Of a stretch of 64,000 nucleotides of DNA, positions 1 to 9,103 are shown one piece after another. The DNA is from Pseudomonas tolaasii NCPPB 2192 (GTDB lineage Bacteria; Pseudomonadota; Gammaproteobacteria; Pseudomonadales; Pseudomonadaceae). Under the pieces are notes generated by a model. That model had not been told where the DNA came from and did not search any database. It saw only the letters and a list, made by a program, of their open reading frames with translations. The translations under genes and the position numbers were made by a program. The stretch covers positions 186,001 through 250,000 of the forward strand of contig NZ_PHHD01000001.1 in assembly GCF_002813445.1 (NCBI RefSeq), written 5' to 3'. Numbering within the stretch: the first letter of the stretch is position 1; each line of letters starts with the position of its first letter.

Positions 1-339
1 AATTTCATTGCCGTGCACGGCGATCAGCGCCTTGTTGGCGGTGACGACGTGTTTGCCGTTCTCGATGGCCTTGAGTACCAGCTCACGGGCCACGGTGTAG
101 CCGCCGACCAGCTCGATGACGATATCGATTTCAGGGTTGGTCGCGACGTCGAATACATCGTTGGTAATCGCAATACCGGTCGTTTGGAACTGAGGCTTTG
201 GCGAACGCGTGGCAATTTGCGCCACTTCAATCCCGCGACCTGCACGGCGGGAAATTTCCTCAGCATTACGCTGAAGTACGTTAAAGGTGCCGCCACCGAC
301 GGTCCCTAACCCACAGATGCCTACTTTGACCGGTTTCAC
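1..339 (-). CDS. hom: Homoserine dehydrogenase (partial, N-terminal 113 residues)
   Basis: This gene runs off the left edge. The visible part begins MKPVKVGICGLGTVGGG, the dinucleotide-binding GxGxxG fold of homoserine dehydrogenase, and continues through the conserved stretch ELVGGYTVARELVLKAIENG and the NKALIA segment. The enzyme reduces aspartate semialdehyde to homoserine for threonine and methionine synthesis. The start is a GTG at 339-337, preceded by a GGAG ribosome binding site. It lies downstream of xerD and dsbC on the same strand, an order I recall from other pseudomonads. The catalytic and ACT domains are outside the window. Confidence 0.93.
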   Translation of the reverse strand, partial: MKPVKVGICGLGTVGGGTFNVLQRNAEEISRRAGRGIEVAQIATRSPKPQFQTTGIAITNDVFDVATNPEIDIVIELVGGYTVARELVLKAIENGKHVVTANKALIAVHGNEI

Positions 340-383
340 TGAAGAACTCCCCATGAAACGGCCGACGCGAGGTCGGCCGTGGA

Positions 384-407
384 AAACAGCCGCACAACTG
401 CGGCTTT
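384..407 (-). terminator. Rho-independent terminator after dsbC
   Basis: On the minus strand a 7-bp stem (388-394 with 399-405) with a four-base loop is followed by TGTTTTCC. It lies between the dsbC stop and the hom start. A second, longer GC-rich hairpin (359-366 with 372-379, 8 bp) lies just downstream but lacks a good U-run. hom may therefore have its own promoter or be expressed by readthrough. Confidence 0.5.
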
Positions 408-468
408 CAATTAATGACCCGCTGACTGATCAACGGGCCATGATCGTCAAAGGTTCGACGATGCTGGT

Positions 469-1200
469 TTATTTGGCACTTAACGCCAGTTTGGCAACTT
501 GTGGGGCCGGCTGGTAGCCCGGAATTACCTGACCATCCGCCAAAACGATGGCCGGTGTACCGTTCACACCGATTGACTGGCCCAGCGCAAACTGCTTGGA
601 AACCGGATTGGCACATTTGGCCGCCTTGATTTCCTTGCCATCGACCATCTTGTCCATGGCGGCTTTCTTGTCGGCCGAGCACCAAACGGCTTGCAGTTGC
701 TCGTCACCCGGCGAGCCCAGGCCCTGACGCGGGAAAGCTACGTAGCGCACTTCCACACCCATCTTGTTCAGCGCAGGCACTTCGGCGTGCAGCTTGTGGC
801 AATACGGGCAGGTGGTGTCGGTGAACACAGTGATATGGGTCTTGGTTTCGCCGATGGCCGGATACACCACGGTTTCAGCTACCGGGATGCCGTTGATCAG
901 CTTCGACACGCCCAGGCGCTCGGCTTTTTCGGTCAGGTTGACCGGCTTGCCGTCTTTCAACTGGAACAGGTAACCCTGAACGATGTACTGGCCGTCGGCA
1001 CTGGCGTACAGCACGCGGCTGCCCTTGAGCTTGACTTCATACAGGCCGGCCATGGGGCTTGCGCCGATGCTCTCGATCGGGGTATCGAGTTGCAGGCTGG
1101 CCAGGCTCTTGCGGATGGTCTGCTCGGCGGCGTCATCGGCGAAGGCAAAGGTGGAAACCAACGCAATGGCTGCGGCGGCAATAATCTGGGTCAAGCGCAT
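469..1200 (-). CDS. dsbC: Periplasmic thiol:disulfide interchange protein DsbC
   Basis: A 243-residue secreted protein that isomerises wrong disulfide bonds in periplasmic proteins. A signal peptide (MRLTQIIAAAAIALVSTFAFA) ends around residue 21, then the N-terminal dimerisation domain and a thioredoxin fold with the active site CPYC inside FTDTTCPYCHKLH, plus the cis-Pro loop GVNGTPAIV. Two further cysteines (WCSADKK and KCANP) match the second DsbC disulfide. The start was placed at 1200 because the signal peptide begins there; the reading frame is open further upstream but encodes unrelated Arg-rich sequence. It lies between xerD and hom on the same strand. Confidence 0.95.
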   Translation of the reverse strand: MRLTQIIAAAAIALVSTFAFADDAAEQTIRKSLASLQLDTPIESIGASPMAGLYEVKLKGSRVLYASADGQYIVQGYLFQLKDGKPVNLTEKAERLGVSKLINGIPVAETVVYPAIGETKTHITVFTDTTCPYCHKLHAEVPALNKMGVEVRYVAFPRQGLGSPGDEQLQAVWCSADKKAAMDKMVDGKEIKAAKCANPVSKQFALGQSIGVNGTPAIVLADGQVIPGYQPAPQVAKLALSAK

Positions 1201-1363
1201 GGGAACTCCTGAAGGCAGATGCAGGGACGGGAAGGAACACCGCCTGGAAACGCGGCGCTGTAAACACAAGGTTGACCGTCCCCTTTGCTAACCGGCAAAG
1301 CCTACCACAGTTGGGCGCAACGGCAGCCCGCAGCGGGATAAATTGGCTTTTTACCGAATGTTT

Positions 1364-2260
1364 TCAGCCTCGCGGATGATGCTTGGCGTGCATGTCCTGC
1401 AAGCGGGCACGCGCGACGTGGGTATAGATCTGGGTGGTGGATAAATCGCTGTGGCCCAGCAGCATCTGGACCACACGCAAATCCGCACCATGGTTGAGCA
1501 AATGGGTGGCAAACGCATGGCGCAACGTGTGGGGCGACAGTGCCTTGCCGATCCCGGCAACCCTGGCCTGGTGCTTGATGCGGTGCCAGAAGGTCTGGCG
1601 CGTCATCTGCTCGCCACGCAGGCTGGGAAACAAAACATCGCTGGGCCGCCCGCCGAGCAGTTCACTACGGGCATCACGCATGTAGCGCTCCACCCACACA
1701 ATCGCTTCTTCCCCCATCGGCACCAGCCGCTCCTTGCTGCCCTTGCCCATCACGCGCAACACGCCCTGGCGCAGGTTGACCTGTTCGAGCGTCAGGCTGA
1801 TCAGTTCAGTCACGCGCAGACCGCAGGCGTACAACACCTCGAGCATGGCGCGATCACGCTGACCGATGGCTTCGCTCAGGTCGGGAGCGGCGAGCAAGGC
1901 GTCGACGTCGGCTTCCGACAGGGATTTGGGTAGCGGCCTGCCGAGTTGCGGCATATCGACTTGCAGGGTGGGGTCTACAGCAATCAGTTTTTCCCGTAGC
2001 AAGTAGCGATAAAAGCCACGTGCGCCCGAAAGAAAGCGCGCCGTGGAGCGCGGTTTGTAGTTGTGCTCCAGGCGCCAGGCCAGATGATCAAGGATCAGCT
2101 CGCGGCCGGCATTGGCCAGTTCGAGGTTTTTTTCCTGTAGCCAGCCGTTGAACAGCGCCAGGTCGCTGCGGTAGGCCTGGCGGGTGTTGTCTGACAGGCC
2201 TTTTTCCAGCCAGAGGGCGTCGAGGAAGCGGTCGATCAAGGGGTGGTCAATGGCGGGCAT
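1364..2260 (-). CDS. xerD: Site-specific tyrosine recombinase XerD
   Basis: A 298-residue recombinase that, with XerC, resolves chromosome dimers at dif. The N-terminal SAM-like DNA-binding domain (about residues 1-90) is followed by the catalytic domain. The catalytic set is visible: Arg in ACGLRVTEL, Lys in MGKGSKERLVP, HTLRH (HxxR), His in LLGHSDLS and the nucleophile Tyr in TTQIYTHV. Its length is typical of XerD. It is upstream of dsbC on the same strand. Confidence 0.97.
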   Translation of the reverse strand: MPAIDHPLIDRFLDALWLEKGLSDNTRQAYRSDLALFNGWLQEKNLELANAGRELILDHLAWRLEHNYKPRSTARFLSGARGFYRYLLREKLIAVDPTLQVDMPQLGRPLPKSLSEADVDALLAAPDLSEAIGQRDRAMLEVLYACGLRVTELISLTLEQVNLRQGVLRVMGKGSKERLVPMGEEAIVWVERYMRDARSELLGGRPSDVLFPSLRGEQMTRQTFWHRIKHQARVAGIGKALSPHTLRHAFATHLLNHGADLRVVQMLLGHSDLSTTQIYTHVARARLQDMHAKHHPRG

Positions 2261-2300
2261 GGGGGCTCAGGCTGGTTACTTTAATGACGGGTAGATCCTA

Positions 2301-2366
2301 TCGCAGGCAAGCCGGCTCCCACACTGGATTGTTGTCGATCCCATGTGGGAGCTGGCTTGCCTGCGA
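2301..2366. repeat. REP pair
   Basis: Two inverted 23-base REP units (2301-2323 and 2344-2366) separated by about 20 bases, between the xerD start and the thioesterase stop. It is one of eleven similar elements in the window. Confidence 0.9.
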
Positions 2367-2387
2367 CGGCCGCAACTCGGTTTTGGA

Positions 2388-2801
2388 TCAGTCAACAAAC
2401 CCTGGCAGCACCGGTACCGGACGCTTGTCAGCATCAATGGCCACGAAGCTGAACACACCCTGGATCGCCTTCTCCCGACCATCGGCGCCCATGCTCTCGA
2501 CGAACACTTCCACTTCCACCTTGAGGCTGGTGTTGCCGACCTTGATCACACGGCCGATGAGCTCAACGATCGAACCGGCCGGGATCGCATGGTTGAAGTC
2601 GATACGGTCAGTCGACACCGTCACCAACGGCAGGCGGCAAAAACGTGTGGCGGTGATAAACGAGACTTCATCCATCCAGGCCAACGCAGTACCACCGAAC
2701 AGCGTGTTGTGGTGGTTGGTGGTCGGCGGGAACACAGCCTTGGTCACGTGGGTAACAGACAAGTCAGTGCGGCGCTGGATTTCTTCAAGGCGGGTGGTCA
2801 T
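2388..2801 (-). CDS. Acyl-CoA thioesterase, YciA-like hotdog protein
   Basis: A 137-residue single hotdog-fold protein. The sequence NHHNTLFGGTALAWMDEV is the central hotdog helix with the Asp (MDE) typical of YciA/acyl-CoA hydrolase family members; ATRFCRLPLVTVSTDRIDF is the following strand. It is expected to hydrolyse acyl-CoAs in the cytoplasm; chain-length preference cannot be read from the sequence. The start at 2801 (MTTRLEEIQRR) was chosen over an earlier in-frame ATG at 2837 because the latter would read through the rplS terminator hairpin. It is downstream of rplS, beyond that terminator's far side. Confidence 0.85.
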   Translation of the reverse strand: MTTRLEEIQRRTDLSVTHVTKAVFPPTTNHHNTLFGGTALAWMDEVSFITATRFCRLPLVTVSTDRIDFNHAIPAGSIVELIGRVIKVGNTSLKVEVEVFVESMGADGREKAIQGVFSFVAIDADKRPVPVLPGFVD

Positions 2802-2834
2802 AAACAAATACCGGAAGTGGACAAATTTCAGGCA

Positions 2835-2864
2835 CAAAAAAGCAGCCCGTAGGCTGCTTTTTTC
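2835..2864 (-). terminator. Terminator of the rpsP-rimM-trmD-rplS operon
   Basis: A 7-bp stem (2841-2847 with 2852-2858), four-base loop, with A-run on one side and T-run on the other, so it could act in both directions. It sits about 20 bases past the rplS stop codon. Confidence 0.85.
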
Positions 2865-2882
2865 TGCATCGGGAAGCTGGAC

Positions 2883-3233
2883 TTAAGCCAGTTTTTCCTT
2901 GATGCGAGCTGCTTTACCGGACAGGTCACGCAGGTAGTACAGCTTGGCTTTACGTACGTCACCGCGACGCTTGACGGCCATGCTGTCGATTTGCGGGCTG
3001 TAGGTCTGGAAAGTACGCTCTACGCCAACACCGTTGGAGATTTTACGAACAGTGAAAGCACTGTTCACACCACGGTTACGCTTGGCGATTACCACGCCTT
3101 CGAACGCTTGCAGACGCGAACGGTCGCCTTCCTTCACTTTCACCTGAACGACAATGGTGTCGCCCGGGGCAAAGGTAGGGATCTCTTTGGTCATCTGCTC
3201 TGCTTCGAGTGCAAGGATGATTTTGTTAGTCAT
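2883..3233 (-). CDS. rplS: 50S ribosomal protein L19
   Basis: 116 residues, the normal length for L19, which sits at the 30S-50S interface. Conserved blocks include [35 protein letters not shown] and the ending [12 protein letters not shown]. It is the last gene of the rpsP-rimM-trmD-rplS operon, 45 bases after trmD, with a clear terminator downstream. Ribosome binding site GGAGCAC lies just ahead of the ATG. Confidence 0.98.
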
Positions 3234-3278
3234 GCTGTGCTCCTAAGGTAAGTCAATGGACCTACCATCGATACGTTG

Positions 3279-4031
3279 TTAACTATCGTCCCGCGCGAGG
3301 ATGTATTCCTCGAGCAGCTTCTTCTCTTCTCCAGAAAGCGAGCGGCTTTCCAGAAGATCGGCGCGTCGTTCATAGGTCCGACCAAGGGACTGCTGTAAAC
3401 GCCAACGCCGGATGTGTGCGTGATTGCCACTTAGCAATACGTCGGGAACACGCTGATCCGCATACACCTCCGGTCGGGTGTAGTGCGGGCAATCCAGCAA
3501 ACCATCCGTGAAGGAATCTTCCTCCGCGGAGTCCACATGCCCTAAAGCTCCAGGCAGCAGTCGTGTAACCGCATCTATCAGGACCATCGCCGGCAGCTCA
3601 CCGCCAGACAGGACATAGTCCCCAATCGACCACTCTTCATCGACATGAGCTTCAATAAACCGCTCGTCAATGCCTTCATAGCGACCGGCAATCAGGATTA
3701 ATGCTTCCTCATTCGCCAGTTCGCGGACCCCAGCCTGTTTCAGCTGACGGCCTTGAGGGGACAGGTAAATTACCTTCGCCTTCTCCCCGGCGGCGGCCTT
3801 GGCCTGAACCAACGCATCTTCCAGGGGCTTGATCTTCATCACCATGCCCGGGCCACCGCCAAATGGGCGATCGTCCACAGTGTGATGTCGATCCGTCGTG
3901 TAGTCTCGCGGGTTCCAACAGGTGAGCTGCAACAGCCCCTGTTTCACCGCCCGACTGGTGATGCCGTACTCGCTGATGGCGGAAAACATCTCGGGAAACA
4001 AACTGATCACTTCAATGCGCAAATTAGCCAC
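3279..4031 (-). CDS. trmD: tRNA (guanine-N1)-methyltransferase TrmD
   Basis: A 250-residue SPOUT methyltransferase that makes m1G37 in tRNAs, preventing +1 frameshifts. The start is a GTG at 4031-4029 (protein MANLRIEVISLFPEMF), only two bases past the rimM stop, which indicates translational coupling. The trefoil-knot motifs are visible: DDRPFGGGPGMVMKIKPL, IAGRYEGIDERF and SIGDYVLSGGELPA. The reading frame is open upstream into rimM, but family length and the conserved MANLRIEV start favour the GTG. Confidence 0.97.
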   Translation of the reverse strand: MANLRIEVISLFPEMFSAISEYGITSRAVKQGLLQLTCWNPRDYTTDRHHTVDDRPFGGGPGMVMKIKPLEDALVQAKAAAGEKAKVIYLSPQGRQLKQAGVRELANEEALILIAGRYEGIDERFIEAHVDEEWSIGDYVLSGGELPAMVLIDAVTRLLPGALGHVDSAEEDSFTDGLLDCPHYTRPEVYADQRVPDVLLSGNHAHIRRWRLQQSLGRTYERRADLLESRSLSGEEKKLLEEYILARDDS

Positions 4032-4033
4032 GC

Positions 4034-4570
4034 TTAGAAGTCCGCGTCCCATTCCACCTTCATCTCGCCCGCCGCCAGGTCGACGGCCAACACGCATTGC
4101 TCCGTATAGGGCAACAAGCGTTCGCGATCATCCAGGCTGCCAGCGCAAGGCTTGACCACCATTACATCATTGGCGCCGGTTTCCAGAAGATGATCGATTT
4201 TCCCGAGCAATTGCCCCAGTCCATCAATAACCTTCAGACCTTCCAGCTGGTACCAGTAGTACTCGCCGTCGGTCAATTCAGGGAACAGGTCTCGCGGCAC
4301 GCAGATCTCATAACCAGCCAGAAGACGAGCTTCTTCACGATCATCAAGACCCTTGAGCTTTGCGACCAGGAACTTGTCGCTCCCGCGTCCACTGACCAGC
4401 TCGACCTGTTTCACGCTGCCTTCGCGCTTGAGCGTCCAGGTTTTGTACTGCAACAGGTTTTCAGTCGGATCAGTAAAGGAATACACCTTCACTTCGCCGC
4501 GAACGCCATGAACCGAGTAAATCTTGCCGATAACGATCAAATCATCAGCAACAGCTGGCGTCGCGTTCAT
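4034..4570 (-). CDS. rimM: Ribosome maturation factor RimM
   Basis: 178 residues. It assists assembly of the 30S head by binding S19. The N-terminal RimM domain starts IVIGKIYSVHGVRGEVKV, and the PRC-barrel half contains YYWYQLEGLKVIDGLGQLLGK and the ETGANDVMVVKP loop. Second gene in the rpsP operon, five bases after rpsP and two before trmD. Confidence 0.97.
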   Translation of the reverse strand: MNATPAVADDLIVIGKIYSVHGVRGEVKVYSFTDPTENLLQYKTWTLKREGSVKQVELVSGRGSDKFLVAKLKGLDDREEARLLAGYEICVPRDLFPELTDGEYYWYQLEGLKVIDGLGQLLGKIDHLLETGANDVMVVKPCAGSLDDRERLLPYTEQCVLAVDLAAGEMKVEWDADF

Positions 4571-4575
4571 ATTGC

Positions 4576-4827
4576 TCAGGCTGCGGCCTTAGCCGAGTCC
4601 TTCAACAACTTGGCAACACGCTCAGAAGGCTGTGCACCAACGCTCAGCCAGTAGGCTACGCGCTCTTGGTTCACGGACAGGCGGACTTCTTGACCACGAG
4701 CGATCGGGTTGTAGAAGCCAACTTGTTCCTTGTGAGAGCCGTCACGCGGGTTGCGGCTGTCAGTTACGGTCAAGTGGTAAAACGGGCGCTTTTTGGAGCC
4801 GCCAAGGGCAAGACGGATTGTTAGCAT
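4576..4827 (-). CDS. rpsP: 30S ribosomal protein S16
   Basis: 83 residues, normal for S16. The protein MLTIRLALGGSKKRPFYHL and the block DSRNPRDGSHKEQVGFYNP are diagnostic. First gene of the rpsP-rimM-trmD-rplS operon, with a promoter visible 70-100 bases upstream. Confidence 0.98.
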   Translation of the reverse strand: MLTIRLALGGSKKRPFYHLTVTDSRNPRDGSHKEQVGFYNPIARGQEVRLSVNQERVAYWLSVGAQPSERVAKLLKDSAKAAA

Positions 4828-4899
4828 GTGAACATCGTTCCTGTAGTCGGTGCTGCAAATCTAAATGCACAGCGGGCATAGGTGCCCGAAAGGCCGCAT

Positions 4900-4927
4900 A
4901 TTCTAAGGAATATCCGGACTTTTGCAA
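4900..4927 (-). promoter_or_regulatory. Sigma-70 type promoter for rpsP operon
   Basis: Reading the minus strand: TTGCAA (4927-4922), a 16-base spacer, then TAGAAT (4905-4900). It is the best promoter match upstream of rpsP and leaves a leader of about 65-70 bases. Confidence 0.6.
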
Positions 4928-5079
4928 ATGTCTTTTTCTGGCGCCTATAGGCGTGCCACTCAGATCTGCCATAGAGCCGTCGGTTAAAACGGCGAGTCAG
5001 CGCCCGCCAGATGGCGGGTTTGCTGGAGATCCCACATCCCTGTGGGTCGGAGCAGGAGCGAGGCCCCCGCTCGAATTCT

Positions 5080-6456
5080 TTACATTTTGGGCATGCCGCC
5101 GCCGGGCAACATCCCACCCATGCCGCGCATCATCTTGGCCATACCGCCTTTGGCGGAGAATTTCTTCATCATCTTCTGCATCTGCTTGTGCTGCTTGATC
5201 AAGCGACCGATGTCCTGCACCTGGGTGCCGGACCCCAGGGCGATCCGGCGTTTGCGCGAACCGCTGATCAGCTCAGGGTCGCGGCGCTCGGCCGGGGTCA
5301 TGGAGTTGATGATGGCTTCCATCTGCTTGAACTGCTTCTCTGCCGCGCCCTGGGCGTTGCCCATTTGCGCCAGGTTCACACCGCCGATGTTCGGCAGCTT
5401 GTCCATCAGGCCGCCGAGGCCGCCCATGTTCTTCATTTGTTGCAACTGGTCGCGGAAGTCTTCGAGGTCGAAGCCCTTGCCCTTCTTCAGTTTCTTGGCG
5501 AGTTTGTCCGCCTTGTCCTTGTCGAGGGTGGCTTCGGCCTGCTCGATCAGGCTGAGCACGTCGCCCATGCCAAGGATGCGCGAGGCAATACGCTCAGGGT
5601 GGAACGGCTCGAGCGCTTCGCTCTTCTCGCCCATACCGATGAACTTGATCGGCTTGCCGGTGATGGCCCGCACCGACAGCGCGGCACCGCCACGGGCGTC
5701 GCCGTCGACCTTGGTGAGGATCACGCCAGTCAGCGGCAGTGCGTCACCAAAGGCCTTGGCAGTGTTGGCGGCGTCCTGGCCGGTCATGGCATCGACCACG
5801 AACAACGTCTCGACCGGGTTGATCGCGGCATGCAGCGCCTTGATCTCGCCCATCATTTCTTCGTCGACGTGCAGGCGACCGGCGGTATCGACGATGACCA
5901 CGTCGATGAACTTGAGCCTGGCTTCTTTAATGGCTGCATTGGCGATGTCGACCGGCTTCTGGCTCAGGTCGGACGGGAAGAAGGTCACGCCCACTTCGCC
6001 TGCAAGCATTTCCAGCTGCTTGATGGCCGCTGGACGGTACACGTCGGCCGATACCACCATCACGGATTTTTTCTTGCGCTCTTTAAGGAAGCGCGCCAGC
6101 TTGCCGGCGGTGGTCGTTTTACCCGCGCCCTGCAGACCGGCCATCAATACGACGGCCGGCGGCACGGCGCTGAGGTTCAAATCTTCGTTGGCCGCCCCCA
6201 TCAGGCTTTCGAGTTCGGCCTGGACGACCTTCACAAACGCCTGGCCCGGAGTGAGGCTGCGGGACACTTCGGTGCCCACCGCGCGCTCTTTGACCGAGTT
6301 GACGAAATCCTTGACCACAGGCAAGGCCACGTCGGCTTCCAGCAGCGCCATGCGCACTTCGCGCAGGGTGTCTTTAATATTGTCCTCGGTCAGCTTGGCC
6401 TTGCCGGTTACGTGGCGCAGCGTCTGCGAGAGACGGTCAGTCAAGTTTTCAAACAT
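5080..6456 (-). CDS. ffh: Signal recognition particle protein Ffh
   Basis: 458 residues. The GTPase that, with 4.5S RNA, targets nascent inner-membrane proteins to FtsY. The N domain (about 1-90) is followed by the G domain with GLQGAGKTTTAGKLA (P-loop), DTAGRLHVDEEMM and TKVDGDARGGAAL, and a methionine-rich M domain ending MRGMGGMLPGGGMPKM, the signal-sequence and RNA-binding part. It is transcribed separately from the rpsP operon and divergently from the CcsA-like gene; 235 bases separate the two starts. Confidence 0.98.
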   Translation of the reverse strand: MFENLTDRLSQTLRHVTGKAKLTEDNIKDTLREVRMALLEADVALPVVKDFVNSVKERAVGTEVSRSLTPGQAFVKVVQAELESLMGAANEDLNLSAVPPAVVLMAGLQGAGKTTTAGKLARFLKERKKKSVMVVSADVYRPAAIKQLEMLAGEVGVTFFPSDLSQKPVDIANAAIKEARLKFIDVVIVDTAGRLHVDEEMMGEIKALHAAINPVETLFVVDAMTGQDAANTAKAFGDALPLTGVILTKVDGDARGGAALSVRAITGKPIKFIGMGEKSEALEPFHPERIASRILGMGDVLSLIEQAEATLDKDKADKLAKKLKKGKGFDLEDFRDQLQQMKNMGGLGGLMDKLPNIGGVNLAQMGNAQGAAEKQFKQMEAIINSMTPAERRDPELISGSRKRRIALGSGTQVQDIGRLIKQHKQMQKMMKKFSAKGGMAKMMRGMGGMLPGGGMPKM

Positions 6457-6691
6457 GCGCGATCCTTTCAGGCCCCCATTCAGCGAAGTGCAGTGGTAGA
6501 CCGAGGTAATGGCGGCCCAGGCTGTGGTAAATCGCTGTTAAAAACAGCGCTCGGCGAGCCTGTGGCGTGGGCAGGTCGCGGATTATAGCGAAGACTGCGC
6601 CGGTGCACACCCGCTGTCTGGCCCGGGAGTCTTTCGTGGAACGCAGGGGTATGCCAAACTCAGCGCCTTTCGGGCTTGTCTATCAGGATTT

Positions 6692-7504
6692 ATGGTCCCC
6701 TTGTCACCCAGTTTGCTACCCAGCCTCGCCGCCGCCATTTTGTATGCCGCTGCGACCCTCTATCAAGGCACTCGTCTTGCCCAAGGCACCAAGGCGGACA
6801 AACGCCTGCTGGTCGGCCTTGGCGTACTGGCCCTGCTGGCCCATGCCGCGAGCCTGTTTACCCATTTGATGACGCCGGTCGGCCTGGGCCTGGATTTCTT
6901 CAGCGCCGCCAGCCTGATCGCCGCCGCTGTCATCGCGCTGACCCTGCTGGCCTGCTACCGGATTCCCGTCGAAAACCTGCTGGTACTGCTGTTCCCGCTG
7001 GGGATGCTGACGGTGCTGCTGGCGCAATTCGCACCGACCGGCACCGTACAGGTCATTGATGAGGAGCCGGGCATCCTCGCCCACATTCTGCTGTCGATCC
7101 TCGCCTACGGCATGTTCACCATCGCGGTATTCCAGGCGCTGCTCCTGTTGCTGCAGGACCACCAGCTGAAAAACAAGCACCCGTCCGGCCTGATCAAGAA
7201 CTTCCCGCCGCTGCAAACCATGGAAAGCCTGCTGTTCGGCTTCCTGTGGGCCGGCTGGACGCTCCTGTCGCTGTCGCTGATCTCCGGCTGGCTGTTCGTC
7301 GAAAACCTGTTCGCCCAGCACCTGGTGCACAAAACCCTGCTGGCGTGCCTGGCCTGGGTGGTGTTCAGCGTGTTGCTGTGGGGGCGTAACCGCCTCGGCT
7401 GGCGCGGGCACAAGGCGATCCGCTGGACCCTGGCCGGTTTCTGCCTGCTGATGCTGGCCTATTTCGGCAGCAAGCTGGTTCGCGAATACATCCTGCATAT
7501 CTGA
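6692..7504 (+). CDS. CcsA/YpjD-like inner-membrane protein (cytochrome c assembly family)
   Basis: 270 residues with about eight hydrophobic segments. The sequence ETMQSLL-like region (LQTMESLLFGFLWAGWTLLSLSLISGW) and the preceding loop match the CcsA/CcmF-related YpjD family. Such proteins are annotated as cytochrome c assembly proteins, but this ffh-linked gene is separate from any ccm cluster and its actual role is not established; the E. coli YpjD is also uncharacterised or only loosely linked to heme. It is followed 12 bases later by the CorB-type gene, so the two probably form an operon. Confidence 0.8.
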   Translation: MVPLSPSLLPSLAAAILYAAATLYQGTRLAQGTKADKRLLVGLGVLALLAHAASLFTHLMTPVGLGLDFFSAASLIAAAVIALTLLACYRIPVENLLVLLFPLGMLTVLLAQFAPTGTVQVIDEEPGILAHILLSILAYGMFTIAVFQALLLLLQDHQLKNKHPSGLIKNFPPLQTMESLLFGFLWAGWTLLSLSLISGWLFVENLFAQHLVHKTLLACLAWVVFSVLLWGRNRLGWRGHKAIRWTLAGFCLLMLAYFGSKLVREYILHI

Positions 7505-7516
7505 CGGGCAGCGATC

Positions 7517-8755
<1,239 letters not shown>

Positions 8756-8777
8756 CCCCTGCGTAGGCGCTGGCTTG

Positions 8778-8864
8778 TGTGGGAGCTAGCTTGCCTGCGA
8801 TGCAGGCACCTCGGTGTATCAGTGATACTGAGGTGGTGCCATCGCAGGCAAGCCAGCTCCTACA
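8778..8864. repeat. REP pair
   Basis: Two inverted 25-base units (8778-8802 and 8840-8864). The spacer is also palindromic (ggcacctc...gaggtggtgcc), so the whole element could fold into one long hairpin. It lies just past the CorB-type gene. Confidence 0.9.
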
Positions 8865-8889
8865 TTTTGATTTGCAGCGCTTGAGCTAC

Positions 8890-8919
8890 TTGTTGGATCC
8901 GCAAACCCCTTCCTATAAT
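8890..8919 (+). promoter_or_regulatory. Candidate promoter for the MHS transporter gene
   Basis: A perfect TATAAT at 8914-8919, with a weak -35 TTGTTG at 8890-8895 and an 18-base spacer. The 348-base gap between the CorB-type gene and the transporter holds the REP pair, this promoter and an untranslated leader of about 175 bases in which I see no recognised RNA element. Confidence 0.5.
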
Positions 8920-9103
8920 CGCCACGGCTTACCAGAGCCCCGCCCGACCGCGTGCTACCCGCACCCAGCGCGTCGGCGCACCGCATTAATGTCTGACCGG
9001 CGTTTGCTCCCATCCCGAGCCGCTCCGCGCACACCCCGACCCCAGGGTGTTCGACCAATAAAAAACCGCGACCACACGTGCAATGACCGTCAGGGATACC
9101 TCA

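Noticed and set aside
5003..5046. Two short hairpins (5003-5018 and 5031-5046) as an ffh terminator
   Set aside because: Neither stem is followed by a U-run on the minus strand, so termination cannot be supported.
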